Origin: Neisseria mucosa
GTDB taxonomy: Bacteria; Pseudomonadota; Gammaproteobacteria; Burkholderiales; Neisseriaceae
NCBI GenBank assembly: GCA_003028315.1
Contig: CP028150.1
Span: 2,108,001-2,172,000, forward strand
Direction of reading: 5' to 3'
Length of the DNA: 64,000 bases
Shown: in pieces, positions 33,489 to 41,214 of the stretch
Layout of the letters: every line of letters begins with the position of its first letter
How positions within the stretch are numbered: position 1 is the first letter of the stretch
The notes under the pieces: generated by a model
Database searches by the model: none
What the model was told of the DNA's origin: nothing
What the model saw: the letters and a program-made list of their open reading frames with translations, nothing else
Made by a program: the position numbers and the translations under genes

Positions 33489-34082
33489 ATGACGACTTTA
33501 CAAGAGCGCGTTGCCGCCCATTTCGCCGAAAGCATCCTTGCCAAGCAGGAAGCCGAAAAAGTGTTGATTGAGCCGACCGCTCAAGCGGCGGAATTGATGC
33601 TGCAATGCCTGATGAACGACGGCAAAATTTTAGCCTGCGGCAACGGCGGTTCGGCTGCCGACGCGCAGCACTTCGCCGCCGAAATGACCGGACGCTTTGA
33701 AAAAGAGCGCATGGAACTTGCCGCCGTCGCGCTGACGACGGACACTTCCGCGCTGACCGCCATCGGCAACGACTACGGTTTTGACCATGTGTTCAGCAAG
33801 CAAGTGCGCGCGCTCGGACGTGCCGGCGACGTTTTGGTCGGCATCTCTACCTCCGGCAACTCCGCCAACGTCATCGAAGCCATCAAAGCGGCACACGAAC
33901 GCGATATGCACGTCATCGCCATGACCGGCCGCGACGGCGGCAAAATCGCCGCCATGCTCAAAGACACCGACGTACTGCTCAACGTCCCCTACCCGCGCAC
34001 CGCCCGCATTCAGGAAAACCATATCCTGCTGATACACGCCATGTGCGACTGCATCGACTCCATGTTGCTTGAAGGAATGTAA
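33489..34082 (+). CDS. gmhA: Phosphoheptose isomerase (SIS domain)
   Basis: A 197-residue SIS-domain protein. GmhA converts sedoheptulose 7-phosphate to D-glycero-D-manno-heptose 7-phosphate for the LOS core. Signature: GNGGSAADAQHFAAEMTGRF, GDVLVGISTSGNSANVIEA, VIAMTGRDGGKIAAML, RIQENHILLIHAMCD. DiaA is a close paralogue with the same fold. I prefer GmhA from length and annotation of the syntenic neisserial gene, but the distinction is not absolute. Confidence 0.88.
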   Translation: MTTLQERVAAHFAESILAKQEAEKVLIEPTAQAAELMLQCLMNDGKILACGNGGSAADAQHFAAEMTGRFEKERMELAAVALTTDTSALTAIGNDYGFDHVFSKQVRALGRAGDVLVGISTSGNSANVIEAIKAAHERDMHVIAMTGRDGGKIAAMLKDTDVLLNVPYPRTARIQENHILLIHAMCDCIDSMLLEGM

Positions 34083-34089
34083 GCCTTTT

Positions 34090-34121
34090 TTCAGACGACC
34101 CTCTTTTAAAGGTCGTCTGAA
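34090..34121 (+). terminator. DUS pair between gmhA and the BON lipoprotein
   Basis: TTCAGACGACC (34090-34100) and AGGTCGTCTGAA (34110-34121) pair around a short loop. No T run follows on the plus strand, so it may only attenuate transcription. Confidence 0.5.
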
Positions 34122-34155
34122 ACATATCCGCCGAACCCATCATCAAGGAAAAAAT

Positions 34156-34767
34156 ATGAACATCAAACGTCATACCGCACCCGTTCTGACCGCCCTCCTC
34201 CTCAGCCTGACACTCAGCGGCTGTGTCGGCGTACTCCTCGGCGGCGCGGCAGTCGGCACCAAATCCGCCGTCGACCGCCGCACCACAGGCGCGCAAACCG
34301 ACGACAACGTAATGGCCGTGCGCGTCGAAACCACTGCCCGCTCCTACCTGCGCCAAAACAACCAAGCGCAGGGTTACACCCCCAAAATCAACGTTGTCGG
34401 CTACAACCGCCAACTGCTGCTGCTCGGACAAGTCGCCACTGAAGGCGAAAAACAATTCGTCGAACAAATCGCCCGCGCCGAACAAGCCGCCGAAGGCGTG
34501 TACAACTACATCACCGTTGCCTCCCAAGAACGCACCATCGGCGACATAACCAACGACACATGGGGTACATCCAAAGTCCGCACCGCCCTTTTAGGCCTCA
34601 AACCCGCTACACAGGCTCGTGTCAAAATCGTAACTTACGGCAACGTTACTTACGTCATGGGCGTACTGACACCCGAAGAGCAAGAGCAGGTAACCCGCCG
34701 CGTCAGCACCACCGTCGGCGTACAAAAAGTCGTTACCCTGTATCAAAACTACACCCAACCCGAATAA
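34156..34767 (+). CDS. dolP: BON-domain outer-membrane lipoprotein (DolP-like)
   Basis: A 203-residue lipoprotein with two BON domains, like DolP (YraP), which supports outer-membrane integrity near the division site; the meningococcal homologue is a surface-exposed antigen. Signal peptide with lipobox LSGC (Cys about residue 23). BON1 about 65-115 (VNVVGYNRQLLLLGQV-like) and BON2 about 125-195 (KVRTALLGLKPATQARVKIV, TYGNVTYVMGVLTPEEQ). The ATG at 34156 has AAGGAA upstream. The yraN-gmhA(diaA)-dolP order is conserved in many proteobacteria, which supports the call. Confidence 0.9.
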   Translation: MNIKRHTAPVLTALLLSLTLSGCVGVLLGGAAVGTKSAVDRRTTGAQTDDNVMAVRVETTARSYLRQNNQAQGYTPKINVVGYNRQLLLLGQVATEGEKQFVEQIARAEQAAEGVYNYITVASQERTIGDITNDTWGTSKVRTALLGLKPATQARVKIVTYGNVTYVMGVLTPEEQEQVTRRVSTTVGVQKVVTLYQNYTQPE

Positions 34768-34836
34768 CGCAGCCCTAATCCAAAGGGCGGGAACAACATC
34801 CCGCCCGTCCCCATCCACCTTTTCACACATCGATCT

Positions 34837-35478
34837 ATGTCCAAAAAACAAAACGAATCTTTCCAACTCAAACCTAAACACCTTATCCGCGCCGCTTTCG
34901 TCATTTCCATCATTGCCGTCGGCGCACTGATTGTTGGCGTTATCGGTACGCTCAATACCAAACCCGACACCAGCAACACCCAATCCGCCCAAACCGCGCC
35001 CAAAGACGAAGGTGTGGAAGTTTGGCGTCCGAACGGCACCGTCGAACCGAAAAAAATCATAGTAGGCTCTGAAGACGAAACAAACGAACAAGAAAAAACC
35101 GCTTCTCAAAACCCCGTTATTCCGCCACAAAACCAATCCGAAAACCGTCGTGCCAAAGCACAGCCTGACAATAAGAAAAATAAAGATAAAAACAACGACC
35201 AGCACGACCAAATACCGCCCGCGCAGACAGAAACAGCGGAAACCAAAGCCAAACCTGCCCAAAGTACCCCTGCGGATCAGCCACAGGCCCAAGCCCCTGC
35301 CCAGCCTGCCAAAACCGAAGTTCACGAAACGAAGGGCGAATCCAAACCCGCACCGCAACCCGCTCCCAAGCCGGCTCAGCCTAAACCCGCTCCCAAGCCG
35401 GCTCAGCCTAAACCCGCTCAACCTAAACCGGTTCAGCCCAAACCTCAATCCAAAGATGTCATGGACAATCTGTTTTAA
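34837..35478 (+). CDS. Bitopic membrane protein with a Pro/Ala/Lys-rich periplasmic tail
   Basis: A 213-residue protein with one N-terminal membrane helix (AAFVISIIAVGALIVGVIGTL, residues about 19-39) and a hydrophilic tail. The tail ends in tandem PAPKPAQPK- and PAQPKPVQPK-type repeats, then KDVMDNLF. The layout resembles TonB- or FtsN-like periplasm-spanning proteins, but no TonB C-terminal or SPOR domain follows. It may span or bind the cell wall; function unknown. The repeated DNA (about 35355-35445) could vary in length between strains. Confidence 0.7.
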   Translation: MSKKQNESFQLKPKHLIRAAFVISIIAVGALIVGVIGTLNTKPDTSNTQSAQTAPKDEGVEVWRPNGTVEPKKIIVGSEDETNEQEKTASQNPVIPPQNQSENRRAKAQPDNKKNKDKNNDQHDQIPPAQTETAETKAKPAQSTPADQPQAQAPAQPAKTEVHETKGESKPAPQPAPKPAQPKPAPKPAQPKPAQPKPVQPKPQSKDVMDNLF

Positions 35479-35533
35479 CCAGACAACCCGCCGGCCTGCG
35501 GCCGCCTTATCCGTAATCTGCATCCTCTTCCCT

Positions 35534-35570
35534 TTCAGACGACCTTTGTGCCGCAACAAGGTCGTCTGAA
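35534..35570 (+). terminator. DUS pair before map
   Basis: TTCAGACGACCT (35534-35545) and AGGTCGTCTGAA (35559-35570) with extra A-T pairing inside. It lies between the Pro-rich gene and map, 17 bp before the map ATG. Confidence 0.6.
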
Positions 35571-35587
35571 ACCATCAAGGAAACAAC

Positions 35588-36367
35588 ATGAACGAAATCA
35601 TCATCAAAACCCCCGAAGAAATCGAGAAAATGCGCGAACTAGGCAAACTCGTCGCCGAAGCCCTCGACTACATCGGACAATTCGTCAAACCCGGCGTAAC
35701 CACCAACGAAATCGACAAACTCGTTTACGACTACCACGTCAACGTCCAAGGCGGCTATCCCGCTCCTTTGCACTACGGCAACCCGCCCTACCCCAAATCC
35801 TGCTGCACCTCCGTCAACCACGTCATCTGCCACGGCATTCCCGACGACAAGCCGCTCAAAGAAGGCGACATCATCAACATCGACCTGACCATCAAAAAAG
35901 ACGGCTTCCACGGCGACTCAAGCCGTATGTTTACCGTCGGCAAAGTCTCCCCCATCGCCCAGCGCCTGATCGACATCACCCACGAATCCATGATGGCGGG
36001 CATCGCCGCCGTCAAACCCGGCGCGACCTTGGGCGACATCGGCTATGCCTGCCAACAAGTTGCCGAAAACGCAGGCTACTCCGTCGTACAAGAATTTTGC
36101 GGCCACGGCATCGGACGCGGTTTCCACGAAGCCCCGCAAGTTCTGCACTACGGCAGGAAAGGACAAGGCGTCGTCCTGAAGCCCGGCATGATTTTCACCA
36201 TCGAGCCGATGATCAACCAGGGCAAACGCCACCTGCGCATCCTAAACGACGGCTGGACGGTCGTAACCAAAGACCGCTCCCTCTCCGCCCAATGGGAACA
36301 TGAAGTTTTAGTGACAGAAACCGGCTACGAAATCCTAACCATCAGCCCTACCACCGGCAAACCCTAA
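35588..36367 (+). CDS. map: Methionine aminopeptidase, type I
   Basis: A 259-residue enzyme that removes the initiator methionine from nascent proteins. All five metal ligands can be placed: Asp in INIDLTIKKDG and GFHGDSSRMF, His in CGHGIGRGFHE, Glu in TIEPMIN and Glu in QWEHEVLVTE. Length and pita-bread signature are typical. Its downstream DUS terminator has been split by IS3 copy 2 and followed by a Correia element. Confidence 0.97.
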   Translation: MNEIIIKTPEEIEKMRELGKLVAEALDYIGQFVKPGVTTNEIDKLVYDYHVNVQGGYPAPLHYGNPPYPKSCCTSVNHVICHGIPDDKPLKEGDIINIDLTIKKDGFHGDSSRMFTVGKVSPIAQRLIDITHESMMAGIAAVKPGATLGDIGYACQQVAENAGYSVVQEFCGHGIGRGFHEAPQVLHYGRKGQGVVLKPGMIFTIEPMINQGKRHLRILNDGWTVVTKDRSLSAQWEHEVLVTETGYEILTISPTTGKP

Positions 36368-36398
36368 TCTGTCAAACCATCCCGCTTTCAAAGCAAAA

Positions 36399-36427
36399 AG
36401 GTCGTCTGGAAACTTGGAAATCAAGTT
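36399..36427 (+). terminator. Left half of the map terminator, split by an IS
   Basis: AGGTCGTCTGGA (one mismatch) at 36399-36410; the right arm TTCAGACGACCT is at 37634-37645. GTT at 36425-36427 is one target duplication; the other is at 37631-37633. Confidence 0.8.
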
Positions 36428-36483
36428 TGAACTGCACCCCAAAAGTTGGACATCCCCTCCAACTCACAAGGTGCAGTTTTTTT

Positions 36484-36834
36484 ATGAGCAAATATACATT
36501 ACACTTCAAATACCAAGCCGTACTCCACTACCTGCATATACGCAGCCAACAGCGTACCGCAGACCACTACGGCATTTCCCGAACCCACCTGAGACGATGG
36601 ATAACCGCCTATCAAGAAGGCGGTATCGGCGCACTCGAACATCCCCAATCCAAAATCATGCCCCACCACCGCAAAAACCCCTTCATCGCCGACAAATCCG
36701 ACAACAAAAAAACACAGGCAGAGCTTATTGAAGAACTGTGCTATATGCGCGCAGAGGTCGCCTACCTAAAGGAGTTAAAAGCCCTCAGCCAAAAGCAGAC
36801 CGAAAAGGACAAAGCCAAACCGTCCAAACACTGA
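36484..36834 (+). CDS. IS3 orfA (helix-turn-helix), copy 2
   Basis: A 116-residue OrfA nearly identical to that of copy 1, beginning MSKYTLHFKYQAVLHYL and ending AKPSKH, with only a few substitutions (for example RWITAYQEGG). It appears intact. Confidence 0.88.
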   Translation: MSKYTLHFKYQAVLHYLHIRSQQRTADHYGISRTHLRRWITAYQEGGIGALEHPQSKIMPHHRKNPFIADKSDNKKTQAELIEELCYMRAEVAYLKELKALSQKQTEKDKAKPSKH

Positions 36835-37590
36835 GGGCGCAACACCCGCTCAAATACCTGCTGCACATCGCAAACCTGCCCAAAAGCAGCTTTTACTACC
36901 ATCACCAAGACCGACCCGACCCCGACGCAGCCGACAAAGCCCTCCTTGTCGAAACCTACCGGCGGCATAAAGGACGCTACGGACAAAGGCGCATTGAAGC
37001 AGTTGGAACTGAAAGCCCTCATACGGGCGAAAAAAGCCTACTACCATCCCGCCATGGGCGAGATATCGGAACACCTCCTCAAACGCCGGTTCAAAGCCCG
37101 AAAGCCCAACGAAAAATGGCTGACCGACGTTACCGAACTCAAAGGGAAGGACGGCAAACTGTACCTCTCGCCAATCTTGGACTTGTTCAACAGGGAAATC
37201 GTCGCCTACGCCATGAGCCGCAGAGCCAACAGCGAAATGGTGAAGGAAATGCTCGAAAAAGCCGCACCCCATCTGACTGATAAAGGAACGATGCTGCATT
37301 CGGACCAAGGTGTGCTGTACCGTACGGCGGGGTATAGGGAATTGCTTGCGGAGCATTCCATGGTTCAAAGCATGTCGCGAAAGGCGAACTGTTGGGACAA
37401 TGCGCCGATGGAAAGCTTCTTTGCGGTGTTGAAGACGGAGTGTTTCTATAACGCAGGTGAATTGACGGTAGATGAATTGATGAAGCAGATAGATGACTAT
37501 ATGGATTACTACAACCGGGAGCGTTGCAGTTTGAAATTGAAAAAGCTGAGTCCTGTCGCATACAGAACCCAGCTTGCACAGAGCGCCTGA
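36738..37590 (+). pseudogene. IS3 orfB transposase, frameshifted by a 44-bp deletion
   Basis: Relative to copy 1, 44 bp are missing after the codons for GRYGQRRI (near 36994), so the reading frame shifts. The DDE part continues in another frame and runs to the natural end TGA at 37588-37590 (tail SLKLKKLSPVAYRTQLAQSA), which supplies the C-terminus lost from copy 1. Confidence 0.9.
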
Positions 37591-37648
37591 ATAGGCTTTT
37601 ATGAGTATCCAAGATTTGGAGGCCAGTTCAGTTTTCAGACGACCTTTT

Positions 37649-37755
37649 TATAGTGGATTAACTTTAAATCAGGACAAGGCGACGAAGCCGCAGACAGTAC
37701 AGATAGTACGGCAAGGCGAGGCAACGCCGTACTGGTTTAAAGTTAATCCACTATA
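37649..37755. mobile_element. Correia element (CREE), 107-bp form
   Basis: From TATAGTGGATTAACTTTAAA to its inverted end TTTAAAGTTAATCCACTATA. 107 bp is the size class known for internally deleted Correia elements. It begins in the T run of the map terminator and ends 28 bp from the parA stop. Confidence 0.9.
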
Positions 37756-37783
37756 TCTTCCAGACTTTATCTTTCAGGCTAAC

Positions 37784-38554
37784 TCAACCTTTAGTACGTT
37801 CCAACAGTTCTTCCGCCAAGGCGAGGTAGGCTTTGGTGCCTTTGGCGTTGGCGTCGTAGGCGAGTGCGGGCATGCCGTGGCTGGGGGCTTCGGCGAGGCG
37901 GACGTTGCGGGGGATGACGGTTTGGAACATCAAGTTGCCGAAATGTTGGAAAAGTTGTTCGCTAACTTCGACGACGAGGCGGCTGCGGCTGTCGTAGAGG
38001 GTGCGGACGATGCCAGTGATGTCGAGGCGCGGGTTGATTGCCTGACGGATTTTGCGCACGGTGGCGATAAGGTCGGAGATACCTTCGAGGGCATAGTATT
38101 CGCACAACATGGGGACGATGACGCCGTTGGCGGCGACGAGTCCGTTGAGCGTGAGCAGGGTCAGCGAAGGGGGGCAGTCGATGAGGACGAAGTCGTAGTC
38201 GTTTTCGACGGTTTGCAGGGCGTTTTTGAGGCGGATTTCGCGGGCGATTTCTTGCACCAGCTCAATTTCGGCACCGGCAAGCGCACGGTTGGCGCCGAGT
38301 ACGTCGTAGCTGCCGTCCCCGCTGCGGACGACGGCGGTTTTGATGTCGGTATCGGCCAATACGACTTGGTACACGCCTTCTTCGAGGCGGGCTTTGTCTA
38401 TGCCACTGCCTGTGGTGGCGTTGCCTTGCGGGTCGAGGTCGATGACGAGGACGCGTTTGCCTTTGGAGGCGAGCGATGCCGCGAGGTTGACGGTGGTGGT
38501 GGTTTTGCCGACGCCGCCTTTTTGGTTGGCAACGGCGAGGATTTGTGCGCTCAT
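37784..38554 (-). CDS. parA: ParA-family chromosome-partitioning ATPase
   Basis: A 256-residue Soj/ParA ATPase for chromosome segregation. Deviant Walker A NQKGGVGKTTTTVNLA (residues about 10-25), VLVIDLDPQGNATTG, FVLIDCPPSLTLLTLNGL and IPRNVRLAEAPSHGMPALAY. It starts MSAQILAVANQKGG. No parB lies beside it in this window; the downstream side is occupied by a Correia element and IS3 copy 2. Confidence 0.94.
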   Translation of the reverse strand: MSAQILAVANQKGGVGKTTTTVNLAASLASKGKRVLVIDLDPQGNATTGSGIDKARLEEGVYQVVLADTDIKTAVVRSGDGSYDVLGANRALAGAEIELVQEIAREIRLKNALQTVENDYDFVLIDCPPSLTLLTLNGLVAANGVIVPMLCEYYALEGISDLIATVRKIRQAINPRLDITGIVRTLYDSRSRLVVEVSEQLFQHFGNLMFQTVIPRNVRLAEAPSHGMPALAYDANAKGTKAYLALAEELLERTKG

Positions 38555-38658
38555 GTTTTTGCTGCTGTCGGATGGATTAATGGCGGAATTTTAACGTTTT
38601 TTGCTTGAAATGGGTATAAGGTCGTCTGAAAAGGAGGCGGTGGCGGGCAGGGACGTTT

Positions 38659-38728
38659 TATAGCGAATTTTCTTTAAATCAAGACAAAACAAGGTAATGC
38701 TGCGCCGATTTAAAGTGAACTTGCTATA
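38659..38728. mobile_element. Correia-like element, 70-bp diverged form
   Basis: TATAGCGAATTTTCTTTAAA at the left and TTTAAAGTGAACTTGCTATA at the right are inverted and follow the Correia layout, though diverged from the other copies. It has the same length as the copy at 11976. It lies in front of the gene at 38766 and could supply a promoter. Confidence 0.6.
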
Positions 38729-38765
38729 CAATATGCCGTTTTTTTAACTGCCCTAGAGATATACC

Positions 38766-39077
38766 ATGAAAAAATCTTTCTTTGCCCTGTTGCTTGCCGT
38801 TGTTTTGCCTGCGGCCAATGCGGCTTCGGTTGCCGAATTGAAGGAGAGAATTGAAGTTTTAGAAGCCCGCGTCGCCAGCTTGGAACGCATTATCTTATCG
38901 GGTTCGCGCAACCCGAATCGGGTTTATGTGTGCAGCGTCAAGCCGTTTCAGAAATTGTTTGAGGCTTCGGGGAAAAACGAATGGGAAGCGCGTCGTGCTG
39001 TCCGCCGTGCCTGCAATGCGGAAACTTCGGCGATGTTCTGCGAAGACTCTGCTATCCATTGCGAAAAATACGAATAA
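38766..39077 (+). CDS. Exported small protein with a coiled-coil start
   Basis: A 103-residue predicted periplasmic protein. Signal peptide MKKSFFALLLAVVLPAANA, then a heptad-like helix (SVAELKERIEVLEARVASLERI). A C-terminal part with four Cys follows (VYVCSVKP, RRACNAE, MFCEDSAIHCEKYE), suggesting two disulfides. No family recognised. It has its own DUS terminator and a Correia-like element just upstream. Confidence 0.75.
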   Translation: MKKSFFALLLAVVLPAANAASVAELKERIEVLEARVASLERIILSGSRNPNRVYVCSVKPFQKLFEASGKNEWEARRAVRRACNAETSAMFCEDSAIHCEKYE

Positions 39078-39091
39078 CGGGATTTGAATAA

Positions 39092-39133
39092 CAAGGTCGT
39101 CTGAAACGGAATCGGGTTTCAGACGACCTTTTT
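39092..39133. terminator. DUS-pair bidirectional terminator
   Basis: AGGTCGTCTGAA at 39094-39105 and its complement at 39118-39129, between convergent genes (38766 gene and pdxA), with T residues after. Confidence 0.85.
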
Positions 39134-39151
39134 AACGGCATTCCGTCTTGT

Positions 39152-40162
39152 TTAACGCTGTTTTTTGCGGATTTCTGCCGCCATTTCCAAAGCGGTGCGG
39201 ACAGCTTCAATCAGGCTGCCGGAGGCAGCTTTGCCTGTTCCCGCCAAATCCAGCGCGGTACCGTGGTCAACGGAAGTACGGATAAACGGCAGTCCGAGCG
39301 TAATGTTGACGCCTTGTCCGAAACCGGCATATTTCAGCGTCGGCAGACCTTGATCGTGATACATCGCCAAAACGGCATCGGCATCTTTCAGCAAAAACGG
39401 CTGAAACACCGTGTCTGCCGGATAAGGGCCGCTGACGTGTATGCCTTCTCTTTTGAGGCGGGTCAGCGCAGGGGTGATGATTTCGGCTTCTTCGTGTCCC
39501 AAATGTCCGCCCTCGCCTGCATGCGGATTCAATCCGGTAACCAGGATATGCGGTTGGGCAATGCCGAATTTGTCGCGTAAATCGGCGTTCAAAATACGGA
39601 CGACAGACTCGACGAGCGGCTGTGTTACGGCATCGGCGACCGCGCGCAGCGGTAAATGGGTCGTAACCAAAGCGACGCGCAGCCCGTCGCCTGCCAACAT
39701 CATGACGACTTGTTCCGTCTGACTTTTTTCGGCGAGGTATTCGGTATGTCCGCTAAAGAATCCGCCACCCGCACCTGCATCGTTAATGATGCCTTTGTGT
39801 AGCGGCGCGGTTACCATGCCGTCGAATATGCCTTCGGTAATGCCTTGATATGCCGTATCCAGCAGTTGCAAGACATAGCGCGCATTGGCGCGATTGAGCA
39901 TGCCGGCTTCGCAAGGCGCGTCAAGCGGAATATGCAAAACTTCCAATTCCCCATGACACAACGGGGCTTTATCGGCATCACTAGGGACAAAATTCCGCAA
40001 GACAACGTTTTTGCCCAACATCTCCGCCCGCTGCACCAATAGGTCTTTGTCGCCCAAAACAACGGGGCGGCACGGCAACTCGGCAAACGCCAAATCCAAA
40101 CAAATATCGGGACCGATACCGGCAGGCTCGCCGGAGGTAACTGCTAATACGGGAAGGGACAT
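39152..40162 (-). CDS. pdxA: 4-hydroxythreonine-4-phosphate dehydrogenase
   Basis: A 336-residue NAD-dependent enzyme of pyridoxal 5'-phosphate synthesis. Motifs: VTSGEPAGIGPDICLDLA, MVTAPLHKGIIN, FSGHTEYLAEK (metal His), LNPHAGEGGHLGHEE, AMYHDQGLPTLKY and TSVDHGTALDLAGTGKA. The ATG at 40162 begins MSLPVLAVTSGEPAG. The upstream open frame runs into a DUS pair and is not coding. Confidence 0.95.
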   Translation of the reverse strand: MSLPVLAVTSGEPAGIGPDICLDLAFAELPCRPVVLGDKDLLVQRAEMLGKNVVLRNFVPSDADKAPLCHGELEVLHIPLDAPCEAGMLNRANARYVLQLLDTAYQGITEGIFDGMVTAPLHKGIINDAGAGGGFFSGHTEYLAEKSQTEQVVMMLAGDGLRVALVTTHLPLRAVADAVTQPLVESVVRILNADLRDKFGIAQPHILVTGLNPHAGEGGHLGHEEAEIITPALTRLKREGIHVSGPYPADTVFQPFLLKDADAVLAMYHDQGLPTLKYAGFGQGVNITLGLPFIRTSVDHGTALDLAGTGKAASGSLIEAVRTALEMAAEIRKKQR

Positions 40163-40186
40163 GATGCGATTCCTTAATCTGGATAA

Positions 40187-40230
40187 AGGTCGTCTGAAAG
40201 TGGTTGATGGGGATTTCAGACGACCTTTGT
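40187..40230 (+). terminator. DUS inverted pair upstream of pdxA
   Basis: AGGTCGTCTGAA at 40187-40198 and its complement at 40215-40226, then TTGTTTT. It lies in the pdxA leader. A degenerate dRS3 (ATACCC...GGGAAT) follows at 40282-40299. Confidence 0.6.
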
Positions 40231-40343
40231 TTTCATCTTTGCAATGTAGGGCGGATTCCAATAAGACCCCGCCATCCCGTCATACCCACGCACGGGAATG
40301 ACGGCAGTGTCCGTATCAAAAAACGAGTGGATCAACCCTATTG

Positions 40344-40687
40344 TATAGTGGATTAAATTTAAATCAGGACAAGGCGACGAAGCCGCAGACAGTACAGATA
40401 GTACGGAACCGATTCACTTGGTGCTTCAGCACCTTAGAGAATCGTTCTCTTTGAGCTAAGGCGAGGCAACGCCGTACTGGTTTAAAGTTAATCCACTGAG
40501 ACCTTTGCAATAACATAGGTTACTAAAATTTTATGCTCAATCTCATTTTCAAAATTCAAAACCTTTCGGATTTTTCCTACTTTTTGCTCAATATTAGGAA
40601 GGTTTTAGTCAATTGAAAATTTTTTTGGCGCATTTTTATGCGTAAAATTTCGTTAATAGACTATTTTTGCAAAGGTCTCCCACTATA
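40344..40687. mobile_element. Full-length Correia element, interrupted by a MITE
   Basis: Left end TATAGTGGATTAAATTTAAA at 40344. The core contains the extra 50 or so bases absent from the 107-bp copies (ATTCACTTGGTGCTTCAGCA). The right terminal repeat reaches ATCCACT at 40497 and resumes as CCACTATA at 40680. Without the inserted 182 bp and the 5-bp duplication it is 157 bp, the full-length Correia size. Confidence 0.88.
40498..40679. mobile_element. 182-bp MITE with IS-like terminal repeats
   Basis: Perfect 13-bp terminal inverted repeats GAGACCTTTGCAA / TTGCAAAGGTCTC, an AT-rich non-coding interior, and a 5-bp target duplication CCACT (40493-40497 and 40680-40684). From memory the termini resemble those of neisserial IS5-family elements, so a full-length IS probably moves it. 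It carries no gene. Confidence 0.82.
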
Positions 40688-40737
40688 TTATTGGGTTTCA
40701 GACGACCTCCCCTCCCATCCAACCAAAGGAAACCCGC

Positions 40738-40869
40738 ATGAAAAAATTCTTCTTCCTCACCACCGCCCTCCTGCTCCTCAACGCCTGCGCCGCCCAATCC
40801 GGACAAGGCAGCTCTGCACAAGTCTATGGTGAAATCAAAGGCGGCGTAGAAAGCAGCCACGTTCACTAA
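40738..40869 (+). CDS. 43-residue lipoprotein
   Basis: A very short gene: ATG at 40738, TAA at 40867-40869, with AAAGGAA 8 bp upstream. The product has a typical lipoprotein signal (MKKFFFLTTALLLLNAC, Cys at 17) and a mature peptide of only 27 residues with QVYGEIKGGVESSHVH at its end. Positively charged start, hydrophobic core, lipobox and ribosome binding site together support a real gene. It is followed by a DUS terminator at 40971-41010. Function unknown; it may be a small envelope or entericidin-like peptide. Confidence 0.7.
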   Translation: MKKFFFLTTALLLLNACAAQSGQGSSAQVYGEIKGGVESSHVH

Positions 40870-41214
40870 AGCGGGCGGAACAGCAGGCATTTGGTTCATT
40901 TAAAAAATGCCGCGCCCAAAATCATCTGTTCCTAAAATACGCATGATCAACATCGTGCCAACAAATCAAAAGGTCGTCTGAAACTTGGTTTCCCAGTTTT
41001 CAGACGACCTTTTCGATTAGATGGAAGACAGAATCTTGCGCCACCGCCATTCCCACGCCAAACGTGGAAAGGACAAGGCAAATGTTACGAAAACAACGTC
41101 GTCTGAAACGGCAAACCTGCAAACTTTTCAGACGACCTTGGTAAGGTTTGTCGGATCAAAAAACCGTCGTTAAAGCGGTCAGGTTTTCAGACGACCTTCA
41201 GGCAGATTCCGTCT
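40870..41214. other. Intergenic region with stacked DUS copies
   Basis: Five DUS-type sequences in 230 bp: pairs at 40971-40982 / 40999-41010 and at 41096-41107 / 41127-41138, and a single copy at 41186-41197. A 50-codon frame at 41021-41173 is mostly DUS-derived and is not supported as a gene. Confidence 0.6.
40971..41014. terminator. DUS-pair terminator after the 43-residue lipoprotein
   Basis: AGGTCGTCTGAA at 40971-40982 and its complement at 40999-41010, T run after. Confidence 0.8.

Larger units (their letters stand above)
36428..37630 (+). mobile_element. IS3-family (IS150-group) insertion sequence, copy 2, decayed
   Basis: 1203 bp with ends TGAACTGCACCCCAAAAGTT and, inverted, TGAACTGGCCTCCAAATCTT, flanked by the 3-bp duplication GTT. 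It is nearly identical to copy 1 (18993-21142) but is 44 bp shorter because of an internal deletion in orfB. It lies in the map DUS terminator. Confidence 0.93.

Noticed and set aside
41021..41173. 50-codon plus-strand frame after the 43-residue lipoprotein
   Set aside because: It is composed largely of DUS sequence (TTSSET, FQTT) and lacks a ribosome binding site.
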